A stretch of 50,489 nucleotides of DNA from Acidobacteriota bacterium (lineage in GTDB: Bacteria > Acidobacteriota > Terriglobia > Terriglobales > Acidobacteriaceae), in NCBI GenBank assembly GCA_021836865.1, contig JAKBHH010000017.1:1-50489 (forward strand). Reading direction: 5' to 3'. Of the stretch, positions 18,118 to 26,694 are shown piece after piece. How positions within the stretch are numbered: the stretch's first letter is position 1; each line of letters starts with the position of its first letter. The notes below the pieces were generated by a model, which saw only the letters and a program-made list of their open reading frames with translations, was not told the DNA's origin and ran no database searches. The translations under genes and the position numbers were made by a program.

Positions 18118-18191
18118 TGGCTGGGCGACTAGGATTCGAACCTAGACAAGTGCCTCCAAAGGGCACTGTCCTACCATTAGACGATCGCCCA
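18118..18191 (-). tRNA. tRNA-Gln (anticodon TTG), CCA encoded
   Basis: On the minus strand a full cloverleaf can be drawn: acceptor TGGGCGA pairs with TCGCCCA; the anticodon stem GTGCC/GGCAC encloses CTTTGGA, giving anticodon TTG; the T arm is CTAGG-TTCGAAT-CCTAG. The discriminator is G and CCA is encoded. It sits between ispE and prs. Confidence 0.96.
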
Positions 18192-18269
18192 ACTTGGCGC
18201 ATTTCCAGCCTGTGCTGAAAACCACCCTCGGCAGCCGCACGTGAGTCTCTCGCGCACTCCAGTGGACTG

Positions 18270-19334
18270 TCAACCTGCCTGCGGAAGGAGCATTTCGCTC
18301 CAATAGCCGGACCGGGGCAGGGTGCGCGTCAACAGGCTTTCTACGCCCGCATCGGCGAGCCGCTTCCGGGCCGCTTCCGCATCTCCGCGGGTCAGGTACA
18401 ACCCGAAGAGCGCCGATCCGGACCCGGACAGCGAAGCATGGAGGGCTGCCTCCGGCGTGCCGGAAGCCGCAAGAAGGCGCTTGATCTCTGCAAGGGAAGG
18501 ATGCTGGCGGAAGACGACACGTTCAAAGTCGTTCCGGATCCAGCTACTGATCCCGGTGCGGACAAGCGCGGACTCTTGAGGTCCGGCCAGGTCCTTTCCC
18601 ACGGAAAGGACACCGGAGGAGCCTGCTCCCTGCCGACCTCCGGGGATTGCTCCCGCAAAGGCGCTGGCGTAGGCGCGGCTCAACTCATTCAGTTTAGCGG
18701 TACTGGCCTCCGCGGTCAAACCCTCTGCGACGCAAAGGGCGTCCCAGTCGCGAAAGGCCTGCGGCGTAGAGACGCCGACGGCAGGAGTGGCGACCACGCA
18801 CCAGACCGGCTCGATTTCCGGCAACGGGAAAACATCCTGACCGCGGTCCAGACCGAGCACGGTGCCGCCGATCAAAAACAAGGGCACATCGGAGCCCACC
18901 TGGGCCGCGATCGCAAGGCGCTTTGCCGCCCAGCCCGCTTGCCCATCTCCCTTAATTCCTTCAGTTTGCAGCACACCTAGCTCGGCTTCCAGCCCCACCA
19001 GCGCCGCCGCGGCATTGGCCGAGCCCGCGCCCAGCCCGCCCTGCACCGGCAGGCGCTTTTCAATCTGGATCTCGACCTCAGCGGTGAGGCTAAGTGCCTG
19101 CAATGCAAGCTGCACCATCTTCCATGCCGTATTGCGGCCATCGGTCGGAACCCGCCGGTCATTTGAGGCCAGCCGAATCGCCGTCGACCCTGCTCGAAGC
19201 GCAGTAACCGTCACCAGGTCATAGAGTTCCAGCGTTTGGTAGACAGTGGCCAGGGCGTGGAATCCATCGGAGCGCGGCGCTCCGATGCCGAGCCCCAGGT
19301 TGATCTTGGCGTGCGAGCGAACCGTGGCAGACAT
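18270..19334 (-). CDS. ispE: 4-diphosphocytidyl-2-C-methyl-D-erythritol kinase
   Basis: 354 residues from the ATG at 19334; upstream in-frame codons lack similarity. VRSHAKINLGLGI at the start is the GHMP-kinase IspE opening, with RSDGFHALATVYQTLELYD next. LPVQGGLGAGSANAAAAL near residue 90-107 is the ATP-binding loop, and LSGSGSALFGLY near 318 is the third GHMP motif. The enzyme phosphorylates CDP-methylerythritol in the MEP isoprenoid pathway. Compared with typical 290-residue IspE, it carries an insert of about 50 residues (roughly 215-275). It diverges from the aspartyl-protease gene. Confidence 0.94.
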   Translation of the reverse strand: MSATVRSHAKINLGLGIGAPRSDGFHALATVYQTLELYDLVTVTALRAGSTAIRLASNDRRVPTDGRNTAWKMVQLALQALSLTAEVEIQIEKRLPVQGGLGAGSANAAAALVGLEAELGVLQTEGIKGDGQAGWAAKRLAIAAQVGSDVPLFLIGGTVLGLDRGQDVFPLPEIEPVWCVVATPAVGVSTPQAFRDWDALCVAEGLTAEASTAKLNELSRAYASAFAGAIPGGRQGAGSSGVLSVGKDLAGPQESALVRTGISSWIRNDFERVVFRQHPSLAEIKRLLAASGTPEAALHASLSGSGSALFGLYLTRGDAEAARKRLADAGVESLLTRTLPRSGYWSEMLLPQAG

Positions 19335-19500
19335 ATCGGACCATTGTAGAGCCGCGCTTGTGACTTCCTCCGGTTGCGCCGTCGGTCGCCGGCGTTTTTG
19401 CCGGAACAATGTGGCCTTCCCGGACGTACAATCCCTGTGTACGCCCCAGGGCACTTCCCCGTGCTGGGCCGGTCTGGCCCTGTGGGCAAGGGGGGACTCG

Positions 19501-20439
19501 ATGCAGTCCATCCTCCAAACCGGCTCTGTGGTGTTGCTGGCTTTCGCCGCTTTGCCGGGGTGTGCCCAGCCCAGCGAAGCGCGGATGGACGTGGTGCACG
19601 GCAAGCCCTATGTGATGGTCATGGTCAACGGCAAGGGCCCGTTCCGGTTTGTGCTGGATACGGGAACGGGTGCCCAGGTACTGGTGACTGCGGCGCTGGC
19701 CAATCAGCTCCAAATGCCCGTGGTGGGCAAGGCCCGCCTGACGGACCCCAGCGGACAGGGCCCACAGCGAACCCCTGTGGTGCAGGTGGATTCCTTGAGC
19801 GTGGCGGGCATCGAGTTCACCCAGGTGCACGCCGTTCTGCATTCCCTTGCGGCCGAGGACATCAACTGCCAGGGCCTGTTGGGCTTTACGCTGTTTCGCG
19901 ACTACCTGCTGACGATGGATTATCCGGGCCAGAAGATGACGCTGGTCTTAGGCGCTCTCAAGCCGGACGGCGAACGCAGGGTGCTGCCGATGCGCATCAA
20001 AGATGGCTTGCCCATCGTCACGCTGACACTGGGCGAACAGCACCTCGATGCTGAACTGGATTCCGGCGGCATCGGGCTCAGCCTGCCGGAGCATATCGCA
20101 GCGCGGCTCCGGTTCGACGCCGATCCCGAGGCCTTCGCCAACAGCGAGTCGCTCACCACGCGTTTCCAGATCAAGGCCGGCAAGCTGGGCTCCGATGTGC
20201 ATGTGGGCCGCTACACGTTTGTGCATCCCTTTGTTGAAATCAACCCGGCGTTTCCCCTGGTGAACTTTGGCGCCAGCGCGATGCAGAACTTTGTCATCAC
20301 CTTTGACCAGGTAAACCTGCTGGTTCGGCTGGATGCGCGCGAGAAGCTCCTCCATCTGAGCCCTCTGCCTACGCTGATGCGTCTGCAGAATGCGCCGCCT
20401 GTGAAACCGGTCGATGCGACACTGGTGCCGGTGGGCTAG
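19501..20439 (+). CDS. Retropepsin-like aspartyl protease family lipoprotein
   Basis: 312 residues from the ATG at 19501, with AAGGGGGG just upstream. The N-terminus is a lipoprotein signal peptide: hydrophobic LLAFAALPGC with the lipobox Cys at 21, so the mature protein is probably lipid-anchored outside the cytosol. FRFVLDTGTGAQVLV (Asp53) is an aspartyl-protease active-site motif, and a second ELDSGGIGLSLP copy lies near residue 185. The protein thus looks like a two-lobed pepsin-like enzyme, although the second motif is DSGG rather than DTG or DSG-T. Substrate unknown. No operon partner: ispE diverges upstream and PadR follows after 260 bases. Confidence 0.82.
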   Translation: MQSILQTGSVVLLAFAALPGCAQPSEARMDVVHGKPYVMVMVNGKGPFRFVLDTGTGAQVLVTAALANQLQMPVVGKARLTDPSGQGPQRTPVVQVDSLSVAGIEFTQVHAVLHSLAAEDINCQGLLGFTLFRDYLLTMDYPGQKMTLVLGALKPDGERRVLPMRIKDGLPIVTLTLGEQHLDAELDSGGIGLSLPEHIAARLRFDADPEAFANSESLTTRFQIKAGKLGSDVHVGRYTFVHPFVEINPAFPLVNFGASAMQNFVITFDQVNLLVRLDAREKLLHLSPLPTLMRLQNAPPVKPVDATLVPVG

Positions 20440-20656
20440 CGCGAGGCGCCAAGGCGCGGCCGCTGGCTGTCCTCAGTTCGACAAGAGCGGCGCAAACAAT
20501 AAGCCGTGGCATGTGGTTCCGAGAGGATCGCGCAGTTTTATGCAGGCCCTTCCGACAGGGACCAAGGCTTTTGTTGCGAGCAGTGTGTCGTCCGGGCCTG
20601 ATCCGGCGGGTTGTGGCTGGACCTGCACTACGATGCGGAGTAGAGCCAGCGCGTTG

Positions 20657-20697
20657 ATGTAGACAACCTACACCCAGTGCGAGTAGAGTGTCTACAT
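20657..20697 (+). promoter_or_regulatory. PadR-type operator with nested dyads
   Basis: ATGTAGACA (20657-20665) and TGTCTACAT (20689-20697) form a perfect 9-bp inverted repeat 23 bases apart. Each half carries its own small dyad: TGTAG-N5-CTACA (20658-20672) and GTAGA-N3-TCTAC (20683-20695). Sites with ATGT/ACAT halves are typical for PadR regulators. The array ends 2 bases before the padR ATG, so it must overlap the promoter or leader and fits autorepression. Confidence 0.65.
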
Positions 20698-20699
20698 CC

Positions 20700-21065
20700 A
20701 TGCGCGAGAAGAACCACTATCGAAATCGGATCGAGCTGCTACAAGGCACACTAGACATGCTTATCCTTCAGACCCTGCAATGGGGCCCGCAGCACGGGTA
20801 TGGCATTGTCCAGGCATTGCGTTTACGTTCCGGAGAAGTTCTTCAGGTGGAAACGGGATCGCTCTACCCCGCGCTGCATCGGCTGGAGCGGCAAGGCTGG
20901 GTGCGATCGGAGTGGAAGCAGTCCGAGAGCAAGCAAACGGCGCGCTACTACCGGATCACGGCCGCCGGGAAGAAGCGGCTCGCCGTCGATCTGAGTAAAT
21001 GGGAGCGGATCGTGGATGCAATTGGTTCAATCATGCGCGGCAAGCCGGAGGAAAGTGAGACATGA
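20700..21065 (+). CDS. PadR-family transcriptional regulator
   Basis: 121 residues from the ATG at 20700; a GTG at 20688 lies inside the operator. The winged-helix domain (about 12-85) has LLQGTLDMLILQTLQWGPQHGYGIVQAL, TGSLYPALHRLERQGWV and RYYRITAAGKKRL, all PadR hallmarks. No Shine-Dalgarno is visible and the operator abuts the start, so the mRNA may be leaderless. The stop overlaps the ATG of the large permease gene (ATGA), meaning that both are translated from one message. The pair is a very common acidobacterial module, and the regulator probably controls the permease. Confidence 0.93.
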   Translation: MREKNHYRNRIELLQGTLDMLILQTLQWGPQHGYGIVQALRLRSGEVLQVETGSLYPALHRLERQGWVRSEWKQSESKQTARYYRITAAGKKRLAVDLSKWERIVDAIGSIMRGKPEESET

Positions 21066-23725
21066 GCCGGTTCTCGATTTTCGGCTTCGGACGGCGAAGG
21101 CGTGAGTTACAGGAAGAAATCGATGGTCATGTGCGGATGGCGATCGCAGAACGTGTGGACCGGGGCGAGACGGAGGAGGTGGCGCGTCAAGCCGTGATTC
21201 GTGAGTTCGGCAATGTGCTCTTGGTGCAGGATGTGACGCGCGAGACATGGGGATGGACCAGGCTGGAACAACTTGTTCAGGATTTTCACTACGCACTACG
21301 ACAAATCCGTCGCTCGCCGATGTTCGCGGCGACGGTCGTGGGCACGCTAGGGCTTGGGATTGCGGCTCCGGCAGCGATGTTCACAGTCGTAGACCATGTG
21401 CTTTTGCAACCCACGCCCTATCGAGATGCCGGGCAGCTCGTAGCAATTCAGGAGACGAACGGCTCGTCGGCTTATACGTGGCCTTCTCCTTGGTTAGACA
21501 TTGAAAGTTGGCAGGCCCAGAGTCGGTCGTTTAGCGAAATCGCCTTCTCAGCGAAATCAACCGGGCGCAATTTCATCACAGAACAGTCAGCGGCGGCAGA
21601 GGTCGACGGAGAGAGGATTAGTCCAAATCTTTTCAGCGTACTCGGTATACGACCTGTTTTGGGCCGTGGCTTCATTTCTGAAGCGCCGAGTCTCATTGCG
21701 GGCAAGAACGCCGGCATGATCGTGCTGAGCGACACCGTGTGGAGAGAGGTATTTGGCGGCGATCCCGGAATTCTCGGCAAGGTGGTGAGAGTTAATAGTG
21801 ATTCCTACACCGTATCTGGGGTAATGCCACCCGGGTTCCGGTATCCGGAAGGCTCCGGCGTTACGCCCCAAGTCTGGTTTCCCATTCAGTTGGGGAGTGA
21901 TGACGAGAGTCGTCACTTCAAAGCAATGCAATATACGGTGCTTGGGCGTCTGACGCACAATGCGACGATCGAGAGCGCAAGTGCGGAAATGGCACTGGTT
22001 CAAAAGCGCGTGGTGGCAGAATATACCGATCCCAATCTGCGCAAAGACCACAGCGTCGTCAGGATCGTACGCTACGCAGATCTGCTGGTGACCCACGACG
22101 TCCAGACCGCCTTGCTCGCTTTGCTGGGGGCGTCCGGGGTTCTATGGCTGATCGCCGTCGTGAACGCAACGAATCTGCTGCTCGCGCGCAGCACCGTGCG
22201 CCAGAGGGAGATTGCGATGCGCGGTGCGCTGGGCGCCAGCCGCTGGCGCGTGATGCAGCAGATGATTGTCGAGGGCATGACTCTCAGCGCGATGGCAGCA
22301 ACTCTGGGTATTGGACTGGCGCTCGGGTCCGTCCGACTTTTGGCTATCGAACTGAGCCATACGCTTCCCGTTCCAGCACCGGCGACTCCGGACGGATGGA
22401 TTGTGCTGGTCCTGGTCATGCTGACCGTGAGTTCTGCGCTGTTGTCAACGGCATGGCCTGCATTCCTGGCTGCGCGCGCTCCGATTGAAGTGGCGCTGAA
22501 GCGGGGCGGAGCCCAGTCAGGAACGAGCCGTGAACATCACCGTATCCGCGCTGTTCTGGTGGTGACGGAGATTGCAATGTCTATGACGCTTCTGGTGGTA
22601 TGCGGGCTACTGCTACGGAGCATCTACTCCCTGCGGCACGTGCCGCTGGGATTTCGTACCGACCACATCCTTGTGGCAAATCTCAGCATTCCTTCGTATC
22701 GCTTTGCGGGGCAGAACATGACCGAGACCCTGTACCGCCCATTGTTGGAACGCGCTCAGCGTTTACACGGCGTCGAGAGCGCGGGGCTCATCAGCGAGGT
22801 GCCGCTCGGTAAAACATTCGTGCTTCATTTGGAAATGAAATTGAGCGATTCCACTATCATCGCCTTCCTGAAAGCCGTCAGTCCGGAAACGCAGAAGGTG
22901 TTTGGCTTCAAAATGGAAGCGGGGCGATTCTTCGGGCCGGAAGACACTGCGAATTCTGAGCCGGTGGTGGTCGTGAACGAGGCATTCGCGCGTCTCTACT
23001 CCCCGGACAAGCACAATCCCGCGGCAGTACTGGGAGCGCAGCTCAGCAAAAACTCGCCGCTGCGGATCATCGGCATTCTGGATGATGAGCGGCAAAAGAC
23101 GGTTGCCGCCCCGGCCACGCCCGAGGTGGAGATTCCCATTCCGCAGCTGACGCCTGCGAGCGGCTTCTATCGTCCGATCGAGGGAATCGCGATGGATCTT
23201 GCCGTTCGAACCGATAAGCCCACGGCTGAGATGATTCCGGAACTGCGCGACGTCCTGCGCCAGGCGAGCCCGGAACTGAAGAATGCCACGATCACTACGA
23301 TGGACCAGATTGTGGAGGACTCGTATGGCAGCCAACGACTGGCTGCTCATCTGCTGGAGATCTTCGGAGGATTGGCGCTACTTCTCTCCGTAGCGGGGCT
23401 GTACGGACTGCTGGCCTACCTGGTGACGCAGCGGACGCATGAAATGGGGGTGCGGATTGCGCTGGGAGCGCTGCGCGGCAATCTGCTGTGGTTGGTGATG
23501 CGGCAGGCCGGAGCCATGCTCCTCACGGGTGTGGCCGTGGGCGCCGGTCTGGCTCTGGTTGCGGGGCGACTCGTGCGGGGGTTCCTCTACGGTGTGAACG
23601 CGCATGATGGCTGGACGCTGGCTGCCGCAGTGATGTTCCTGTTCGCCAGCGGGATGGCGGCGGCGTATCTGCCGGCGCGTCGAGCTGCAAGCGTCAATCC
23701 GATGGAAGCATTGCGGGCGGAATGA
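21062..23725 (+). CDS. Orphan MacB/FtsX-type ABC permease (acidobacterial duplicated permease, ADOP family)
   Basis: 887 residues. The N-terminal 80 residues are a cytoplasmic region with ELQEEIDGHVRMAIAERVDRG that is specific to PadR-linked permeases. Then comes the first unit: a membrane helix near 90-115, a large periplasmic MacB-type domain (to about 340), and three FtsX helices (about 345-470). A second unit follows: helix near 500-525, a second periplasmic domain, and three helices near 765-875 ending in PARRAASVNPMEALRAE. The first unit closes with the related ARAPIEVALKRGGAQS. No ATPase gene is adjacent, hence orphan. MacB relatives act in efflux or mechanotransmission; the role of this expanded family is unknown. 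Coupled to padR by a 4-base overlap. Confidence 0.92.
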   Translation: MSRFSIFGFGRRRRELQEEIDGHVRMAIAERVDRGETEEVARQAVIREFGNVLLVQDVTRETWGWTRLEQLVQDFHYALRQIRRSPMFAATVVGTLGLGIAAPAAMFTVVDHVLLQPTPYRDAGQLVAIQETNGSSAYTWPSPWLDIESWQAQSRSFSEIAFSAKSTGRNFITEQSAAAEVDGERISPNLFSVLGIRPVLGRGFISEAPSLIAGKNAGMIVLSDTVWREVFGGDPGILGKVVRVNSDSYTVSGVMPPGFRYPEGSGVTPQVWFPIQLGSDDESRHFKAMQYTVLGRLTHNATIESASAEMALVQKRVVAEYTDPNLRKDHSVVRIVRYADLLVTHDVQTALLALLGASGVLWLIAVVNATNLLLARSTVRQREIAMRGALGASRWRVMQQMIVEGMTLSAMAATLGIGLALGSVRLLAIELSHTLPVPAPATPDGWIVLVLVMLTVSSALLSTAWPAFLAARAPIEVALKRGGAQSGTSREHHRIRAVLVVTEIAMSMTLLVVCGLLLRSIYSLRHVPLGFRTDHILVANLSIPSYRFAGQNMTETLYRPLLERAQRLHGVESAGLISEVPLGKTFVLHLEMKLSDSTIIAFLKAVSPETQKVFGFKMEAGRFFGPEDTANSEPVVVVNEAFARLYSPDKHNPAAVLGAQLSKNSPLRIIGILDDERQKTVAAPATPEVEIPIPQLTPASGFYRPIEGIAMDLAVRTDKPTAEMIPELRDVLRQASPELKNATITTMDQIVEDSYGSQRLAAHLLEIFGGLALLLSVAGLYGLLAYLVTQRTHEMGVRIALGALRGNLLWLVMRQAGAMLLTGVAVGAGLALVAGRLVRGFLYGVNAHDGWTLAAAVMFLFASGMAAAYLPARRAASVNPMEALRAE

Positions 23726-24145
23726 AGAGCCAGGCCTGACCGAATCCTCCAAAGGCGAGCGGAAGATGATTTTTCGGGGTCAGAATGTTGCGGCCGTGCC
23801 GTGCAGGATAAGAGCTGTCAAGCCCCTTGCATGCAAGATATTTTCTAACGGGTTTATTTTTCTTTGATTTAGAAGACGCCTGAATTTGCAGATTATATAT
23901 CCGGAATTTCTTACCCTTGAAGAGTAGCCAGATAACCAGCGGAAGTGCCGTGCCCGGCGAATGAGCTCGCCCTCCTTGTTGCTACGGAGGGCGCCGGGGC
24001 GTGGGATCGCTGCGCGTCTGCGCGGCGGCTTGCTGCCGAATGCCTGCCGGAACCACGGCCCCTCGCCTTCGGGCAAGCCGCCACACTCCCAGTCCGGAGC
24101 GGGTCCGCTACCATCCTGCACCGGACCAGAAAAGGAAACATCGCG
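23726..24145 (+). other. 420-base gap with an AT-rich stretch, a palindrome and a hairpin
   Basis: No gene is evident. About 23830-23930 is strikingly AT-rich for this genome. CTTGCATGCAAG (23826-23837) is a perfect 12-base palindrome. CGCCCTCC and GGAGGGCG (23968-23975, 23986-23993) form an 8-bp hairpin with a 10-base loop. The stretch probably holds the 3' end of the permease transcript and the promoter of the small gene at 24146. Confidence 0.4.
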
Positions 24146-24424
24146 ATGGCAAACATTCTTGTCAACCTTGAAAAGGGAATTGAAATCGGCGCGGAGGACG
24201 CGCTGAAGTGGCTCACGGGAGCCAGCAAGGCGCTGCACGCCGCTCCTGCCGTGGTGGCGGCTTTGGCCACCCTGCTCGGCGCAGTGGAAAAGCCGCTGGG
24301 CGAACTTGCCGGCGCCGCTTCAAATCCGCTGAACATTGTTCTCGACGTTCAGACGGCGACTGATCTGAAGGCCGTCTGGCCCGAGGTCAAGCAGTTTCTG
24401 TCCAGCCTGGGTATCAAGCTCTAG
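24146..24424 (+). CDS. Small conserved-looking protein of unknown function
   Basis: 92 residues from the ATG at 24146, with AAAGGAAA upstream. The in-frame extension to 23945 is Arg/Cys-rich and looks non-coding. The sequence MANILVNLEKGIEIGAEDALKWLTG starts an amphipathic region; a middle Ala/Val/Leu-rich segment (AAPAVVAALATLLGAVEKPLGELAGAA written across about 32-58) could be a weak membrane helix or helical hairpin. The end is VWPEVKQFLSSLGIKL. No motif is recognised. A strong hairpin follows 18 bases after the stop, so it is probably a one-gene transcript. Confidence 0.6.
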   Translation: MANILVNLEKGIEIGAEDALKWLTGASKALHAAPAVVAALATLLGAVEKPLGELAGAASNPLNIVLDVQTATDLKAVWPEVKQFLSSLGIKL

Positions 24425-24441
24425 GAAGCTGCGAGTCGGGC

Positions 24442-24468
24442 GGGCCGCGATCAAACCGGTCGCGGCCC
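24442..24468 (+). terminator. Hairpin after the small gene
   Basis: GGGCCGCGA and TCGCGGCCC form a perfect 9-bp stem around TCAAACCGG, 18 bases after the stop at 24424. It is followed by CCC rather than a T-run, so it is at best a non-canonical terminator. Confidence 0.45.
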
Positions 24469-24560
24469 CCCACGGCTTCTGTGCAAATGCGTAACCCGAA
24501 CTGGCATGGGACGCGCGGCTGCGGCTATCTGGTAGCATCCTCTTCGGAGAAGTTTTCAGC

Positions 24561-24773
24561 ATGGATGGCATGAACAGCGCGAGCCTCGGCGCTCGCCGGA
24601 ATGAAGATATCGCTCTTGACCTGCTCAAGTTTGTCGCCGGGGTCACAGGCGTTGGCCGCACCGCCGTGCCTTCGACGGGCTTCAGCGGCACGGCCGCACC
24701 CAAGCCGGAGGAGCATGTGACCGAGTTGCTCCAGCTTTACAGCCGTTGCCTCAAGGCCGTGGAAGGCAAATAA
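24561..24773 (+). CDS. Small protein of unknown function upstream of the oxidoreductase
   Basis: 70 residues from the ATG at 24561; a second in-frame ATG lies at 24570, and CGGAGA is 11 bases before the first. The middle is Gly/Thr/Ser-rich (VTGVGRTAVPSTGF), and the ends look helical (DIALDLLKFVAGV and EEHVTELLQLYSRCLKAVE). No known motif. The GGAAGG in its last codons serves as the ribosome binding site of the next gene, which starts two bases after its TAA, so the two are translationally linked. Confidence 0.55.
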   Translation: MDGMNSASLGARRNEDIALDLLKFVAGVTGVGRTAVPSTGFSGTAAPKPEEHVTELLQLYSRCLKAVEGK

Positions 24774-24775
24774 GC

Positions 24776-25981
24776 TTGAGCGCAGGCAATCAGGCCGCTT
24801 TGCGCGTTGCCGTAGCCGGGGCCGGTGCCTTTGGCCGCAATCATCTCCGCGTTTATCGCGAGTTGGAGGCGGCGGGCGCGGGCGTGGCGCTGGTGGCCGC
24901 GGTGGAGCCGGATGCGGCCCGCGCGGCGGAGACGGCGGCGAAGTACGCGATGCCTGTCTTCTCCAGCGTAGATGATTTGCTGGCGGCGGATCTCAAGCTC
25001 CATGCGGTAACTGTCGCCGTACCTACCGTGCATCATCACGCCGTTTCTGCGCAGCTTCTGGAAGCGGGGCTCGATGTGCTCGTGGAGAAGCCGCTGGCTG
25101 CCACCCTGGCCGAGGCCGATGATCTGCTGGCGCTCGCCGCAAAGAGCGGACGCATCTTGCAGCCGGGGCACCTGGAGAGATTCAACCCTGCGGTTCTCGC
25201 CGTAGAACCGAAGCTGCACCGCCCCATGTTCTTTGAGGCGCATCGGCTCTCGGTGTTTACGCCGCGCGCGCTGGACGTGGATGTGGTGCTGGACCTGATG
25301 ATCCACGACCTGGATATTGTGCTCAGCTTTGCGCACTCGCCCGTGCGCGAGGTTCGCGCCGTCGGTCTGCCCATTCTTTCGCCCAAAGTGGACATCGCCA
25401 ACGTCCGCGTCGAGTTCGAGTCCGGCTGCGTGGCGAACTTTACCGCTTCGCGCGTCTCGACGGAGCGGGTGCGCAAGCTGCGCTTCTTTGAGCCGCGCCA
25501 GTACGTCTCCATCGACTATGCCCGCCGCGACGTGCTCGTCATCCGCATCGACGATCTCGCGGAAAGTTCAGTCTCGCCGCAGCTCGCTGCCGCGGCCGCT
25601 GAGTTTCTTTCGACCGGCACGCTCGATCCCGCAATCCTCCAGCGGCTTCTCGCGTCAGGGCAGATTCCCGCCGCACTGCTCGGGCAGATTATGGCGGCCC
25701 AGAAGGATCCAACTCGACTGCGGGAGATTGCGCAGACCCTGGCTGAACCGCCTGAAGGCCCCGCGCCGGGACTCCGCTTCGTCAAGCCCGAAGTCACGCC
25801 CGGCGAGCCTTTGCGTCTTGAGATTGAGTCGTTTCTGGATGCGGTACGCACCCGCCGCGCGCCCTCCGTCACGGGCCGGCAGGGCCGGGAGGCTCTTGCC
25901 CTCGCACTGGAGATCCAATCCTCGATGGCAGCACACGCGCAGCGCGCAGGCCTTGGCGATTTCTTCAGCCCTAACGCCTGA
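24776..25981 (+). CDS. Gfo/Idh/MocA-family NAD(P)-dependent oxidoreductase
   Basis: 401 residues from the TTG at 24776, which has GGAAGG nine bases upstream; the ten codons before it belong to the preceding gene in another frame. The Rossmann motif is VAVAGAGAFGRNHLRVY (about 11-27). EKPLAATLAEADDLLALA near 105 is the family EKP motif, and GHLERFNPAV and MIHDLDIVLSFA mark the C-terminal substrate domain. An extra segment of about 60 residues (roughly 270-335) interrupts the usual fold. Related enzymes include UDP-GlcNAc 3-dehydrogenase of lipid A synthesis; that function is possible but not shown. It converges on the membrane-protein gene at 25988. Confidence 0.88.
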   Translation: MSAGNQAALRVAVAGAGAFGRNHLRVYRELEAAGAGVALVAAVEPDAARAAETAAKYAMPVFSSVDDLLAADLKLHAVTVAVPTVHHHAVSAQLLEAGLDVLVEKPLAATLAEADDLLALAAKSGRILQPGHLERFNPAVLAVEPKLHRPMFFEAHRLSVFTPRALDVDVVLDLMIHDLDIVLSFAHSPVREVRAVGLPILSPKVDIANVRVEFESGCVANFTASRVSTERVRKLRFFEPRQYVSIDYARRDVLVIRIDDLAESSVSPQLAAAAAEFLSTGTLDPAILQRLLASGQIPAALLGQIMAAQKDPTRLREIAQTLAEPPEGPAPGLRFVKPEVTPGEPLRLEIESFLDAVRTRRAPSVTGRQGREALALALEIQSSMAAHAQRAGLGDFFSPNA

Positions 25982-25987
25982 GGCGAG

Positions 25988-26434
25988 TCAGCCGATTTCG
26001 AGTTCGCGGTTCAGAAAGCCCACAACATACTTCCACACCAGGTAGTAGCCTGCAAGGACGCACAGGAACACCGGCGCAATGAGCGCGTAGGGCACTGTGC
26101 ATGCGTGGAACCATGTCGCTCCATGCTCGCCGAGGTGCAGGACTCCCAGGCATGTGGCGACCAGTGCTCCCGACGGCAGCAGCAGGAAAGGCAGGATGGC
26201 GCCGTGCAGTCCTATGGGCAAATGCGTACGCGGATGCGAACCGAGCCACAGCATGTTCCACAGCGCCCAAAGCGTGGGTACCAGCGCCATGGGAAAGACC
26301 AGGCCGCGCTCGATGGGGACCGGAACCCGAAGCACCAGCCGGACGACGATGAACACAATGAGCATGAGAGGCAGTACCAACGTGGGCACAAACGCCCCCG
26401 CCAGGAAGGCGCGCAGGTAGGGATGGGTATTCAT
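25988..26434 (-). CDS. Membrane protein of unknown function in the sigma-factor operon
   Basis: 148 residues from the ATG at 26434; the upstream in-frame extension overlaps the preceding gene and is basic and unlikely. About four hydrophobic segments are visible: FLAGAFVPTLVLPLMLIVFIVV, GLVFPMALVPTLWALWNMLWLG, GAILPFLLLPSGALVATCLGVL and YALIAPVFLCVLAGYYLVWKYVV. No family recognised. It is the third gene after the ECF sigma factor and the small membrane protein, 38 bases downstream, so it is probably co-expressed with them and may be part of the signal chain. Confidence 0.65.
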   Translation of the reverse strand: MNTHPYLRAFLAGAFVPTLVLPLMLIVFIVVRLVLRVPVPIERGLVFPMALVPTLWALWNMLWLGSHPRTHLPIGLHGAILPFLLLPSGALVATCLGVLHLGEHGATWFHACTVPYALIAPVFLCVLAGYYLVWKYVVGFLNRELEIG

Positions 26435-26472
26435 GGGAATCTCGCTTTCTGCGGGAGAACGGGCTCCGCGGT

Positions 26473-26694
26473 TCACAGGTAGTAGAGCAACACGGGAATC
26501 GCCGCCGGCACGAAGACGGCGAAGGCGGCCAGTCCCGCGGCAAGGGCCAGATCGAACCATGGCAGCGCGGCGGGCCGCGCTTCCATGCGGCGGAGGAATG
26601 CGGGCCAGAGGTCGCGTGCGGGCTCGTCATTCGCTGTGGGCGGCAGTGCCTGCTGGAGCAAGTGTTTGATGTTCTCTTCATCGTGTGTGTTCAT
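26473..26694 (-). CDS. Small single-helix protein, putative anti-sigma partner
   Basis: 73 residues; its ATG overlaps the sigma-factor stop as ATGA, a sign of translational coupling. An acidic, helical cytoplasmic part (MNTHDEENIKHLLQQALPP, then ARDLWPAFLRRMEAR) is followed by one C-terminal membrane helix (WFDLALAAGLAAFAVFVPAA and on to the end). Position and design suggest an anti-sigma factor, but the zinc-binding HxxxCxxC motif is absent and there is no Cys at all. It has almost no extracytoplasmic part, so sensing would need another protein, possibly the next gene. Confidence 0.65.
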   Translation of the reverse strand: MNTHDEENIKHLLQQALPPTANDEPARDLWPAFLRRMEARPAALPWFDLALAAGLAAFAVFVPAAIPVLLYYL

